64,000 nucleotides of DNA from Zanthoxylum bungeanum (GCA_019454045.1 SKCR01019537.1:1-64000); one strand, 5' to 3'. Shown: positions 1 through 12,040, numbered from the stretch's first letter. The notes: generated by a model from the sequence alone, not told the origin. A program made the numbers and translations.

Positions 1-1686
1 CACAATCTTCAATTACACAAGGACTACGTAGGTCGGAGAGAGTCAGGGTAATACCTGAGAGGTATGGATTCCTGATCTCACCTCATGTAGATATTAATCT
101 TATTGAGGATACTGAACCAGCTACGTATGAGGAAGCGATACAAGGTATCGAATCCACTTTATGGCAAGAGGCCATGAAGGCCGAAATGGATTCCATGTAT
201 ACCAACCAAGTTTGGACACTAGTTGATGCACCAGAAGGCGTAAAGCCTATTGGATGCAATTGGGTCTTCAAGAAGAAGACCGACATGGATGGCAACGTAC
301 AACGTACAAAGCTAGGCTCGTAGCGAAGGGGTATCGTCAACAACTTGGAGTTGATTATGACGAAACTTTCTCATCACCCATGCCCTGATTAAATCCATTC
401 GGATAATGCTTGCGATAGCTGCATATTACGATTACGAAATATGGCAGATGGACGTTAAAAACCGCTTTCTTAACGGAAACCTCTTTGAGGATGTTTATAT
501 GCAACAACCTGACGGTTTTATCGCACCAAGACTTGCAAACAAGGTTGTAAGTTAAATCGGTCCATTTATGGACTGAAGCAAGCATCGAGGTCATGGAACC
601 AACGTTTTGATGAGGTCATAAAAGAATATGATTTCATTCAAAACGTAGATGACCCTTGTGTATATAAGAAGGTTAGTGGGAGTGCACTGACTTTTATTGT
701 CCTTATGTCGACGATATTGCTTATAGGCAATGACATTCCCATGTTAACGTCGGTGAAAGCTTGGCTTTCATTGAAATTCTCCATGAAAGATCTGGGAGAA
801 GCAGCTTTTATTCTAGGAATAAAGATCTACAGGGATAGATCTAGAAGGCTACTTGGACTCTCCCAGACTACATATATTGATAAAGTGTTGAAGAGATTCA
901 ACATGGATCAGTCCAAGAGGGGACTGTTGCCAACATCACATGGCGTCTATCTATCTAGGGACATGTGTCCTAAAACACAAGATGAGAGAGACAACATGAG
1001 TCGGACTCCGTTCGCCTCGGCAGTTGGATCGATCATGTATGCCATGATATGTACACGACCTGATGTGTCCTATGCTTTGAGCATGTGTAGTCGATATCAG
1101 GCCGATCCAGGAAAGGATCACTGGATGGCGGTTAAGAGTATCCTTAGGTATCTTAAAGAACTAAGGATGTTTCTTAATCTATGGAGATGGAGAACTTGAG
1201 GTATCTGGGTATACCGATGCAAGTTTCCAAACCGACAGAGACGACTTCAAGTCGCAAACCCGGTACATATTTTGCTTGAATAACGGAGCAGTGAGCTGGA
1301 AATCTTCCAAGCAAGATACTGTTGCCGATTCAACAACTGAAGCGGAGTACATTGCAGCAGCTGAAGCAGCAAAGGAAGCGGTTTGGATCCGAAAATTCCT
1401 AGTTGGATTAGGAGTAGTTCCATTAGCAGCTGAGCCCGTTTTATTGTATTGTGACAATAGCGGGGCCATAGCGCAGGCTAAGGAACCAAGGTCTCATCAA
1501 CGATCCAAACATGTTCTTCGACGATTCCATCTGATTCGAGAGATCATACATCGTGGCGATGTGAAGATCGAAAAGATCGCATCAGAGGACAACATTGCAG
1601 ATCCGCTGACGAAAATAATTCCTCGGGAAAAGTTTGAGCGACACATACATAGTTCAGGTATTAGATGCTTGAGTGACTGGCTATAG
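1..1686 (+). pseudogene. Ty1/copia polyprotein remnant: reverse transcriptase and RNase H end
   Basis: This is the 3' part of a copia pol gene that runs in from outside the window. It aligns by eye, block by block, with the RT and RNase H of the better preserved pol at 23786-26440. The RT region is broken by several small indels (near 305, 375, 460, 545 and 705). One lies inside the YVDD catalytic motif, so the active-site strand is out of frame. After 705 a 164-codon frame stays open through KFSMKDLGEAAFILGIKIYR to about 1199. Another slip leads into the RNase H frame (1276-1686) with DSTTEAEYIAAAEA, YCDN and NIADPLTK, ending at a TAG just before the polypurine tract. In life the proteins would copy the element RNA into DNA in cytoplasmic particles. 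The copy as written cannot make an intact enzyme. Whether every indel is biological or partly sequencing error is not settled. Confidence 0.93.
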
Positions 1687-1689
1687 GCC

Positions 1690-1700
1690 AAGTGGGAGAT
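1690..1700 (+). other. Polypurine tract of copia element 1
   Basis: The string AAGTGGGAGAT lies between the pol stop codon and the TG that opens the LTR. The same string precedes the other copia 3' LTRs here (56430-56439; reverse complement at 23772-23785). It is the plus-strand priming site for reverse transcription. Confidence 0.9.
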
Positions 1701-3655
1701 TGTTAGACAGTTATGACCCATAGCGTCACTATTTTGTAAATGATATTGTATTATTGTACAAAATTAACTATGTAGTAATGAAATTGCCTTTTACCGTTTT
1801 GTAATTTATTTACTTTGATATAAATGGTAAGTCCCTATGATTAGTTCCGGATTGTGATGATATGAGACGGTATCAATCCATAAAGGTTTAATCATTAAAT
1901 ATCCCTAGTCGTAGTATTATCGAGATTGGACATCGATAATGCGGAATAGACTAGTACTGCACTTGCTGCATTGTGTTGTGAGGGCACAACGGCATAGTTC
2001 TCATATATTTAAGTATAGGATACTTATGCAAGTGCGGTAGGAGGTTGTGTTTTACCGATGGTACGGAAATAGCTTCGCTCTGGATAGACCCCGCGGAATC
2101 CCATTGGTAGTATGTCTGCGTGTCTATGGGAGTCCGCTTCAGGGTAGGTGCATATGATCTTAACCTGAGACTTGCATCGCTAGTACTTACGACAATCGGT
2201 AAACTTTAGTTTTGGTGGTCCAGGGCTTTAAACGGGTTCTGTGTACACCTCTTCTGGATTTATCGAGAATCGTAGTGTATTGGGTGTGATGTCAAGATGG
2301 AAGTATCACTTCAGACATATGGAGATGATGATCGCGAGGGATACAGAACTAGTACTCTATAATGGTTGCAACCATCGGGATAATATGACTAGGTCAGGAT
2401 TATCCGATTCAAAGAGACTGGTTGCTTGATGTCCGATATGTGTATCGTACGGGGCAGACACATCTCCAGCCCCAGGCCTTACATGTGATCATCCGATACT
2501 GGTTCGATATACACTATACTACGGTATACTACGCCTGTTATAGATCTTATATTCCAATAAGAATATTTCTGGAGAATTGGGTAGGCATGGCGTTTTGCTA
2601 GAGGCTAACCTTGTCTTGTAAATCGGTAAAAACGTAGTACTTGGTACGTACGTATTCAGATAATCTGACGGCCGTATTTACTGCCAACATATCCAGAGAT
2701 CTCTTGGGTCGCTTCCCGAAGATTCACCAATGACGTATGATTCAAACTCGATTAATCTTGGATTAATTACGGAGAGACTTTATCTTGGATAAAGTACTAT
2801 ACATAGAGAGAGACGATTAATTTGGAATTAATCGTAAAATTATTATATTCGATATAATAATCGAAATTCGATTTCGACGCGAAATTAAAATTAGATTTTA
2901 ATTCGGGCAAACAAGTTAATTTAGAATTAATTCGTTAGCGACGTAAATAATAATTTCGCTAGGCGCAATTATTTATTTAAATTCGATTTAATTAACGTCG
3001 CGACGTAAGTTCGGTATTTCGGAAATATCGAACCCGAACGCGTGAGTGCACGTGGGCCCACTTTCATTTGGAAACGTGTGGGGCCCACATGACACATGTC
3101 ATATTATGCATTATTTAATTCTAATGTATTGCATGGAGATAGTGTACAATGCACTCAATGGTTTTTCATGGAAATGAGTGTTTGACACTCTAAGCGCCAT
3201 TGCATGATTTGTGTCATAAGTTTATTATTAATTTAATAAATATTATGGCATAAATATAAATTGATTTTTTGTAACAAAAATCATTCAACTTTTCTCTCTC
3301 ACATTGCCGAAACTTGCAAGCAGTTTTTGGCTCTCCTTTCTTCTTCAATTTTTGTGGCAAGATTTGAAGAAGTTGTGCATTCAAAATCACAACAAAGGCT
3401 AGCACCTTCAAGGGATCATACATAGGTGATATGGGAAACTAATCCTTGAGCTTGGAAGGATCAAACTCGACTTGGAGTCCCTCTTTTCTTCTTGGCCGAG
3501 ACTTCACTGCACAAGGGAGGAGTTTTCGCATCATCTAAGCATCCATTTTCAAGTATTGTGAGTATGATTCCGCCATACTTCAATTTATTCATTCATGTAT
3601 TTATATATTTTGCTTGTTCTTGTTGATCTTGGAGCTTGGTTATTTTTTTCCAACA
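1701..3655 (+). repeat. Copia LTR (3' LTR of element 1), 1955 bp
   Basis: The LTR begins TGTTAGACAG directly after the polypurine tract and ends TTTTCCAACA at 3655, giving the TG...CA termini of LTRs. It shares long blocks with the LTRs at 21801-23771, 30092-32063, 33118-35123, 48516-50808 and 56440-58780, for example the GCTTCGCTCTGGATAGACC block near 2070. A TATA-like GATATAAATGG lies about 118 bp in. A chain of short hairpins occupies 2750-3034. The upstream half of the element is outside the window, so its target duplication cannot be checked; the five bases after the LTR are GTATC. Confidence 0.9.
2750..3034 (+). repeat. Chain of consecutive hairpin-forming inverted repeats inside the LTR
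   Basis: Short perfect or near-perfect inverted repeats with 3-5 nt loops follow one another: ATTAATC-TTG-GATTAAT, ACTTTATC-TTG-GATAAAGT, CGATTAATTTGGAATTAATCG, an ATTATTATATTCGATATAATAAT block, CGAAATTCGATTTCG, AATTAAAATTAGATTTTAATT, a TTAATTTAGAATTAA block and GTTCGGTATTTCGGAAATATCGAAC. The same chain recurs in every LTR copy that retains this part. Confidence 0.85.
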
Positions 3656-4040
3656 GTATCCATATATATATATGAGAACTATGCCGTTGTGCCCTCACAA
3701 CGTACACAAGTGCAATCTAGCCTATTCTGCATTATAAATCGATGTCCAGTCTCGATAATACTCCGGCTAAGGATATTAAATGATTAAACCTTCGGGGACT
3801 GATACTGTCTCATATCATTCTCATCCATGAACTAATCACAGGGACCTCTCTTCATTTATATATATCTATGGTGATCTAATCACAAATGATGAGAGTGCAA
3901 TTTCCTTGTCAAATAGTTAATTTGCTACAACAACCAATGATCTGTGCAAATAGTGACGCTATGGGTCATTTTGTCCAACAATCTCCCACTTGGCACATAG
4001 CGAGTCACTCAAGTGTCCTACACCCGAACTGTGTACGGTT
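3656..4040 (-). repeat. Copia LTR start, polypurine tract and pol end, minus strand, truncated
   Basis: Read on the minus strand, this gives the last bases of a copia pol (to about 3996), the polypurine tract (3981-3995) and an LTR starting TGTTGGACAAAATGACC at 3980. The LTR runs leftward to 3656, where the LTR ending at 3655 abuts it. Only about 325 bp of LTR remain. The left edge falls at GTATCC, a sequence that in intact copies continues into CAATACTTA, consistent with element 1 having inserted here. The right edge at about 4040 joins a plus-strand LTR piece. Confidence 0.8.
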
Positions 4041-5151
4041 TGGGTAGGCACGGTGCTTTTCTAGAAGCCAACCATGTCTTGTAAATAGGTAAAAACGTAG
4101 TACTAGGTACGTACGTATTCGGATAGTCCGACGACCGGATTTACTGCCAACATATCTATGGATCTCATAGGTCGCTTCCCCAAGATTCACCAATGACGTA
4201 TGACTCGGATATAATTAATCTAGGATTAATTAGTAGAGAGAGAAAATTAATCTAGGATTAATTACGGAGAATTTTATTTAGGATAAAATTCATGAAAAAG
4301 AGAGAGAACGATTAATTTGGAATTAATCGATAAAATAATATATTTGATATATTATACGAAATTGGATTTCGAAGCGGAATTAAAATTATATTTTAATTCG
4401 GGCGAACGAGTTAAATTAGAATTAATTTCGATAGCGACGTGAATAGTAATTTTGCTAGGCATAATTATTTAATTAAATTTGATTTAATTACGTCGCATCG
4501 GAAAATTCGTTAATTCGGAATTAGCGAACCCGAGCTCGGGAGTGTTTGCGGGCCCACTCGAATTATGAATCAAGTGGGGCCCACAAGTCACATCATGCGT
4601 CACATCATTAGTCATTCTTGTGATGGAAGTCACATCAACTTTGAGTGATGAGATGCATGTCACTTTTGTGATTGATGGGAGTTGTTGAAAGTCTTTAATG
4701 CCTTGTACCATTTTTGGACAAGTGGGAATTGGTATTTGATTTTTGAAATAAAAAACCACAAAAACTTACAACACACACATCTTCCCTCTCTCTCCCTCAC
4801 GGCACTTGGTGCCATTTTCTCTCAAAATTCTCTCTCTCCTTGGCCGAGAGTTAGAATTAGCAAAAGAAAGATTTGTAGCAAATTTTTTCATGGTGCTAGC
4901 ACACTTAAAGAGTCTTACAAAGGTGATAGGGAAACCCATTCATGAGCATGGAATCCATTCTCAAGGCTTGGAGCTTGTTGAACAACATAAAGATGACAAC
5001 CAATGAGTTTGGCCGAGAGTCTCAAGGGGAAAAGTTTTGTGTTCATCGCATCCAAAAGCCGATCAAAGTGAGTATTTCCGCTACTTTACTTTGATGTATT
5101 CACACATTTCATATGCTTAATTGATCTTGGTTTGACCTAGAAAATCCAACA
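4041..5151 (+). repeat. Copia LTR, 3' portion, plus strand, truncated
   Basis: From GGGTAGGCACGGTGC onward this matches the second half of the LTR at 1701-3655, including the TACGTACGTATTCGGAT block. It carries the hairpin chain at about 4207-4527 and the CCAACA terminus at 5146-5151. The first half of the LTR is missing. The junction at about 4040 joins it to a minus-strand LTR/pol fragment. Confidence 0.82.
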
Positions 5152-5184
5152 CGCGTAACCATACCTCCAAAATTGGAGCTGTAC
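5152..5184. other. Short unassigned spacer
   Basis: These 33 bp lie between the end of the copia LTR and the start of the gypsy-like LTR. No feature is visible. Confidence 0.5.
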
Positions 5185-5786
5185 TGTAACACCCCCGTAA
5201 TCCTGACGACTACTACGTTATGGGACACATGGTATATGATATAAATCATGTTCGAACATGTATATACTCATGAAATGACTTTTGGAAATTTGATAAATTC
5301 CTCGTAGTTCCGATACAGAATTCATTCCAAGATTAAATCCGGACAGCCCATGGTATTTGGACTGTAACGTTTTTATATGATCTATAATTTTTATGAACTT
5401 TATATTTTCGGAAAGCTAAGGTCGAGACCTACAACTTTCGCGTTAGACAGGTTTCCTAAATGAATCATAAATATATCAATAATGCAGATCAAAATTCGGA
5501 TGAATTGTACCCAAGGACTAATCTAGAGAATTCTCAAAGTTTCTTCATTTAAATCATTTGCAATTAGCCCCTACTATATAAATGGGACATTATTCAAACA
5601 TCCCTAACACTTTAGATAAAGAAAGAAAATTTGAGAGAGATGAAAGTAGGAAAAGAAGAAGAAGAAGAATGTGGGCTTTGTTTGGCGAAATCAAAGAGTA
5701 ATCAAGGCAAATCAAACTATCACAAGCTAGGTAGAAGGATAACAAGCTTAGAAGACTTGATTAGTGAAGGAAATCAAATGAGATAA
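5185..5786 (+). repeat. Gypsy-like LTR fragment G1 (TGTAACAC type)
   Basis: The sequence starts TGTAACACCCCCGTAATCC and is homologous from its first base to sequence at 10034, with shared phrases such as GACTACTACGTTATGGGA, ATACTCATGAAATGACTTTT and GAAGACTTGATTAGTGAAGG. It stops at GAGATAA, where a second related LTR start (5787) follows. TGTAACACCCC starts are common in plant Ty3/gypsy LTRs. Assignment rests on that and on the repetition here; no coding domain was recognised beside it. Confidence 0.6.
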
Positions 5787-6870
5787 TGTAAAACCCCAGT
5801 ATCCCGATGAATACTAAGTTAGGAATGGCATAATACTTGAAATATGATCATATGAAAATATCTATTGGGCTCATGAAATTACTTTAGGCACATTCGACAA
5901 ATTCCTTATAGTATCGATACAGAATTCATTCTAAAGTTCAATGTGGATAGTCTTTAGTGTTTGGGTTGTAACTTTCGCATACGACATCCAATTTCTATGA
6001 ATTTTATATTTTTAGAAAGATAATAACGATATCTATAACTTTCATGTTGTACATTTCTTCAAATTCGAACCAGAAATAGACTGAATGTGCAACTCAAAAT
6101 TCGGATGAACTGTGCCTAAAGACTAATCTGGAGAATTCTCAAAGTTTTAAGCATTTTCACCATTTACTCATTTTACCTTTAGCCCCTAGTATAAAAGGGG
6201 ACCTTAATCTTTTAACTTTCATTTTTATGAGAGGGAGAGACATGAGATAGAGGGAGAACTCTATAATCATCTTCATTGCATCAACCAAAATCATGTAATC
6301 CAAGCTTCAATCATCACATGCAAGCTTGGAAAAGAGAAGATGAAGCTTAGAATGTCTTGCTAGTGAAGAAATAAGTGAAAATCAAGGTAATAAGTGTTGA
6401 CTCAAATCCTAATTTACAGTGTTTTGAAGGTTTGATGATTAAAACATGTTGACAGCTTGACCTTGATGATGTATTGGTGATGAGTTAAGAAAATGTGTTT
6501 TGTGAGAATACCCCAATTTGTGAAATCTTTTGGAATGAAATAAGTTGGGAACTATGGGATTAATATAGGAAGATATTGAAGAGTGTTGTTAATGATATTT
6601 TGTGTATTTCTTGTAGTTATGGCTTGAGGAGTGTTGTGGAAGTTGGAAATGAGGATGAAGTAAATTTTGGGTCCTGAAATAAGGCTTGTGTCACGACGCA
6701 GACAACCCTTGCTCCGCGACACGTGCTGGAAAAATGGTTTTTAGATTTGTGCTGGACTGGGAGTGTCGCGACACGTGAAGCAAAGGAAACCTAAGGGTTT
6801 TCATAAGACGCGACGTGTCGCGATGCCCAATCCTCTAGCGTCGCAACGCGTATAACATTGAAAGGTAGAT
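5787..6870 (+). repeat. Gypsy-like LTR G2, diverged second copy
   Basis: It starts TGTAAAACCCCAGTATCC and follows the same order of blocks as the copies at 5185 and 10034: TCATGAAATTACTTT, TTCCTTATAGTATCGATACAGAATTCATT, then a TTTTGTGAGAATACC block and TTAATGATATTTTGTGTATTTC. A GC-rich stretch with repeated TCGCGAC-like palindromes lies at about 6690-6850. The right boundary is approximate because no clear CA terminus with a primer site was found. Confidence 0.5.
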
Positions 6871-9800
6871 CACCTAGAAAAGGTCCAAGGAAATTTTTGA
6901 AGTTAGAAATAAGATAACCTAACATATTTCAAGAATTTAGGCAATCCAACACGAGACTTACAATACTAGTAGAAGTCCACAGAATATACCAAACATAGTA
7001 GAATCCATATATCAGACCAATGCCAGAAGAAATTCATGAAATATTAAAAAGAGATACCCATGACATTGGAGATACTCAAGAGTTAACAAAAGCACCCCTA
7101 CGAACAGCAAGGTTAAATGGAACAGTTGTAGCCTACAGCAAGAGCATATAGCAGAAGTCTAGAAAAAAATCCAGAAGAATGAACCAGCATTAGCCTCAGT
7201 AGCACAGTTTAGTGCCAAGAAATAGGGTATGAAGATATTAAAGGGAGATACGGAAAGTAACAAAGAAAGTCAGTACGTATAGTAACATATATAATATAGC
7301 TTGAAGATAGAAACGATAATGGAGACCTCAGAATAGGTGATAAAAGTTGTGGAACCCTAAGACTTGGAGTAGTCGACCTAGGTCTTGGCAGAATGAATGA
7401 AAACTTTTCCTTCTAGTAGCCCCAACTCTAGTAAGTATATATAGACACCTAACCAGACCATCAATAAGCTTAAGTAAATAATAAAAATGTGTATTCACAT
7501 ATCTCTATGGAATGCATCCACTCACCCATTAACTTAGAGCCCATTAAGGAGAAGAACCAGTAAAGATGAGTATTTGACAGAATATATGGATCACTAGACG
7601 ACTAGATAGCTGAACCAATAAGTTCAACGAAACATAGATAAGAATCATTGGATAGCAATAATCTATATGAGATAGAATAGTTTGAAGTCACTGTAAGTCA
7701 AGTAAAATCTAGAAGTCATCTTAGAACTATAAGCCCTTAAGGGAGTAAAGGCTCAAAAGAGCGAAGGAACTAGAGAGAGCGATTCTCAAAAATATAGTAT
7801 ATGACTTATAAAGAGTTTCATTGTACTGGGATGGAAGAACTAGTAGGAGAATAGCACCTGAACCAAAAGTTTTAGTAGAGATTCCATAAGCTATCGAAGT
7901 TGATGGAGTTCTTAGGGGAGTAAAGACGTAAGGAGTTCAAGGACTAAGATAAGGAGGAAATCTAAGTAACAGAGTAAACTTCATAAGAATGAATAATAAA
8001 GGGAGTAAAGTAGGACTTTGAGAGAGAGTAACCCTTAAGAAGGTTCTCAGTAAAAGGTGTTAAGATCAATAGACATAAAATGATCAGAAGTATATTCGAA
8101 TGAGATAACTCATATAGTTCCTAGCAGTAGTACTTTAGTATGCGAGCCCAATATCATATATATAATAAGGGAATCTTAGGACTATAAAAGAGCAGTATAT
8201 GCAACTACAACAAGCGTAACTAGTGAGATCACCACAATCAAAAAGACTACAAGACGAACCCCACATTCGATGGATAATAGCAGATAAAGATGAACTTCGA
8301 TGTTTGTTCATTCTCAGAAATAAGTGAATCCATGGTATATTAAAGTATCCGGAAAATTAAAATAAGAGACATTTGAAAGATAATACCTTTCAGATAAGGC
8401 AATAAAGATACCGATCCCATAAGTTTTAGGTATAGAAGAGAGCAATAAAGTAGAAGAAAAGAACTCTAAGAGAAAAGATTTAGGAGAGGAGTTTCCTAGA
8501 TGGAACGATGAAAAAGAGGGTACTAGTCAAATAAGGACAAACATATATGAGTAACATCGTTAGGTGTAATTAAGAACCTTCAGCAACAGACTTTTCCAGG
8601 GAGAAAAAGAAAAAGAAAGGTATCAACATAGTAGATTGTGAAGGCATAGTAGCGAGCCTTTAGATACAAGTATATGACCAAAGTTCTATTAAATATAGAT
8701 TGAAGGAAAGATAACAAGGGCCAAGAAATTGAGGCTTAAGGTCACTAGAGACAGATTTATTAAAGTATAGCGTAAAAGGGGCTAATGAAACTAAGCTTAT
8801 GAATATTATCGAGACCATGACAATACCTAACAAAATTAGATAATGAGCATAAGTAGGAGTGGGACATCTTAGAGTATAATCACGCAAATAGATCGAATCA
8901 GAGGAAATGATGGTTAACCAGAATTATACTAGTTAAAAATTTGAAAAGTACGAAAAGAGTATAAATTGTACACAAAAATGAATCATTAGTATCCATGTTA
9001 ATTGTAAGTAATACAGTTTAAGCATGAAATATACATACACTTAAGCCTAATATAAGTACTTCATATCCTGAATATTAGAGGCATTAGTAAATAATAACAG
9101 TAAGTTTGAAGTGCATAAGAAGTTTGACCAGGATCCAAAGAGTCTTAAGCCACGCAAATAAGCAGAGTTAAGAGAACTTGAAGGGCAAAGCCGATAAGCA
9201 ATTGAAACTTAGGAAATAGGAAATAGAGAATTGAGTAGCTAATGCTATGAGAATTAATGTTAGGAGACTTAGGTATCCTCAGAGTAGTGGGAACACTAGC
9301 CGCGGAGAATTCAGTTAAATATTCAGTACAGTCACATGAATTCAGTACGATTTTGTTACGAATGTATCGAATTGGTATAAATCCCCCATATAGACAAGAT
9401 ATTATTATTTAGGATCAAGGATTCAACTGGAACAATTGTGTGTACGATCATATTAAAACAAGTGCATCAATTTGTTCAGGATCTTACAAGTTGAGTATAA
9501 TTGGGTAGAAGAAATAATCAGGTGAGCGACCATCTAAGAAGTCTTAAGAAGTATCAAATCCTTAAAGAAAAGAAGGAAATAAAGTAAAAGAAATTCATAG
9601 AGCATGATATAGAAAGAATTAATCCACTTGGACAATAGATCGAGAAGAACATAAGTTCAGACCCTAAGAGATGAAGTGCCCCTAGTACACCTTTTCCAGA
9701 CGTTATGAAGTGTAGAATAAAAGATAGATAGGTTTTATGGATGATAGGTTCTGTAAAGGTATATATTATACGGATTACGTTCCTACACAAGAAAGAAGGG

Positions 9801-10033
9801 TCCAAATGGACTTTCAAAGGGTTAAACTTTCTGATATAAGAATCGAATAGAGTATACCAGGATAAAAGATTCCCAGAAGTCATAGTATTGAGTTCTTGAA
9901 TAGTATAGCAAAAATCAAGTAAAGGAAGATAAGAGTAGCATAGACCAAATATCTTCAAATTAAGACGGGCCTAAATAGTTCAGCATCAGAAGGGATTTCA
10001 GGAAGACAAATCTTATTTAAGGTGTGGAGAATT
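6870..10033. other. Decayed, purine-rich interior, probably of a gypsy-like element
   Basis: There is no convincing gene in this ~3.2 kb. The plus strand is strikingly rich in A and G with many GAAG, AAGAG and TAAG runs, and stops occur in every frame. The block near 9640-9790 (GAAGAACATAAG... then AGATAGGTTTTATGGATGATAGG...GGTATATATTA) vaguely recalls the part of a Ty3 reverse transcriptase that follows the catalytic aspartates, but the similarity is too weak to claim. Its position between two LTR-like copies suggests an element interior. Confidence 0.35.
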
Positions 10034-11190
10034 TGTAACACTCCGGTAATCTTGAAGACTACTATGTTATGGGATGAATGATATATGATATACATGTATA
10101 TACTCATGAAATGACTTTTTGGACATTTGATAAATTCCTCGTAGTTTTGATACATAATTCTTTCTAAGATTAAATCCGAGCAGCCTGTGGTATTTGGGCC
10201 ATAACGTTTTCATACAATCTCTGATTTTTAGAAACCTTATACATCGGAATTCTAAGGCCGATACCTATAACTTTTACGTAGGACATTTTTACAAATTCAA
10301 ATCAGAAATAGAAGGATATCAAGCTTAGAAGACTTGATTAGTGAAGGAAATCAAATGAGATAAGGTAAGAAAATCTTGACCCAAATTTGAAGTGTTGATG
10401 TATTAATGAATTGAGGATTAGAGTATGTTGTTGGATTGAATTTGATGGTGTACTAGTGATTATTGGGTTAAGAAAGTGGTGTTTTGTGAGAAAACCTCAA
10501 TTTGTGAAATCCCTAAGAATGAAATTAAGTAGAGGTCTATGGGATGGATATGAGAAAATATTAGAGGGTGTTATTAATGATATTTTGTGTATTTGTTGTG
10601 GCTATAGCTTAAGTAGTGTTGTAGAAGTTGAGAGTGAAGATGAAGTTGAAGTTGGGTCATGAAAATAGGCTGGAGTCGCGAAGCGCGCACCCGGCTTCGC
10701 GACGCGTACTGGAAAATTACTCTCCGATATGGTTCTGGAAAGTGAGTGTCGCGACGCCTAAAGACTAGCATCGCGACGCGGTAAATAGAGGAGGCTCACT
10801 ACCTTATTTCTATTTGGTGGAACATCAGGACTCTTAAAACTTAGCTTTGCGATGCATATGGTACTTGTGACGCCCAACCCTTGGTTTGCGATGCAGAAGT
10901 AGATGATGTTAATCGGTTCAGTTGCATGTGTGAGCGTCGCGACGCCTAAGGGACAACGTCATGACGTGTGACCAGAATTTCCCCATAACCAGTTTTAGTT
11001 CAATCCAATTTCACCATAGCATGTTAGAGACTACCCTAAGGATCTCTTATCAGCTTGCATATATATATATTTCATCATGACACAGGCATGATATGCCATG
11101 TAGTGATAGAAATTTCTTGAATTAAGTAATCCCACAATCTACATTTGAATCCATTTTATACATTATAGATCATCGCAGGAACCGTAATTT
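10034..11190 (+). repeat. Gypsy-like LTR G3 (TGTAACAC type)
   Basis: It begins TGTAACACTCCGGTAATC and parallels G1 and G2 through GAAGACTTGATTAGTGAAGG, GTTTTGTGAGAAAACCTC and AATGATATTTTGTGTATTTG. A region of repeated TCGCGACGC palindromes at about 10674-10970 matches the G2 GC-rich stretch. The right end is uncertain. Confidence 0.5.
10674..10970. repeat. CpG-rich island of TCGCGACGC palindromes
   Basis: Many copies of GTCGCGA, TCGCGACGC and GCGACGC lie within 300 bp of otherwise AT-rich DNA. A related, more decayed block with CpG-to-TpG-like changes sits at about 6690-6850 in G2. This could be an LTR regulatory or structured segment; no function can be read off. Confidence 0.55.
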
Positions 11191-11215
11191 CCTCCGGTAA
11201 GTGATGTAATGTCAG

Positions 11216-11890
11216 CTAGATTCCAAATCTGTGAGTGGACCCTAATATCAGCCAGATTCCAACTAAAAACATGAGTCGGGACTTGAACTGAAAACATAAA
11301 CCAAACACGTAAATTGATAACGTAAATACGTCAACTTGAAAACGTAAACTGAATACGTTAAACGTAAACGTAAATGATTTAAAAACATAAAACACTGCAA
11401 TATTGGAAACATCCATTAACCGAACTTAAGACCTAATGAGTTCGCAACCAGACTCATAACCCTTCGTGGAACATCGCACATCGCCATATAGGATTCACAG
11501 CGAAAAGAAGAAAATATCGAAGAACCTCAATGAAACAAACTTGACTTTGACCAACAGTTAAACCCTCTATTCCAAAAGATCGAAATTCAACAATTATGCA
11601 GCAACCTCCTACCCGAAAAGTAAGATAATAACCTTTTAAGAAGCCCAGAGTGGCCCAACTCCGAAGCTATGGTCCTACAAGATTCCAATCCTACATCGAC
11701 ATCAAGGTAGTGCTATCATAATCTCTTCGCGGACTCTTACAACTGACTATGTATTATATTACCAGACTTTTGCTTTAAAATGATGCATACGGACCAAAAC
11801 ATTGAAAATGCAAAATCAAAAATCAAAAAATTCCTTAACAGGTGTCACATCCTAAAGAAAGTAAAGTTGGGGCTCTGATACCAAAAATAT
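11216..11890 (-). other. Leader of a minus-strand gypsy-like element, with ACGTAAA repeats and primer site
   Basis: Positions 11872-11883 read GCTCTGATACCA, the reverse complement of the tRNA-iMet-type primer site TGGTATCAGAGC. They are followed 7 bp later by an LTR-like TG start, so a minus-strand element's leader lies to the left. Between about 11290 and 11375 there is a run of ACGTAAA/ACGTAAAC near-repeats. No gag frame was recognised. Confidence 0.55.
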
Positions 11891-12040
11891 TGTCATGACC
11901 CAAAATCAGGGTCAATGACAATGGGGTAAATAAATAAAGTAAAATTATAACAATACATGACTTGGTCAAAAGTGACTAAAATGTAAAATGTCAAAAACGG
12001 TACTTTAAAACATGCCCAAAATGTCAAAACATGACTTGGT
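11891..12040 (-). repeat. Gypsy-like LTR end, minus strand, truncated
   Basis: It starts TGTCATGACCCAAAATCAGGGTCAATGACA. On the minus strand this reads ...TTTTGGGTCATGACA followed by the primer site, a typical 3' end of a plant gypsy LTR. Only 150 bp remain before a copia LTR fragment begins. Confidence 0.6.

Noticed and set aside
9554..9958. 134-codon minus-strand frame in the gypsy-like interior
   Set aside because: It is the complement of a purine-rich strand, giving a phenylalanine/leucine/isoleucine-rich chance frame with no domain.
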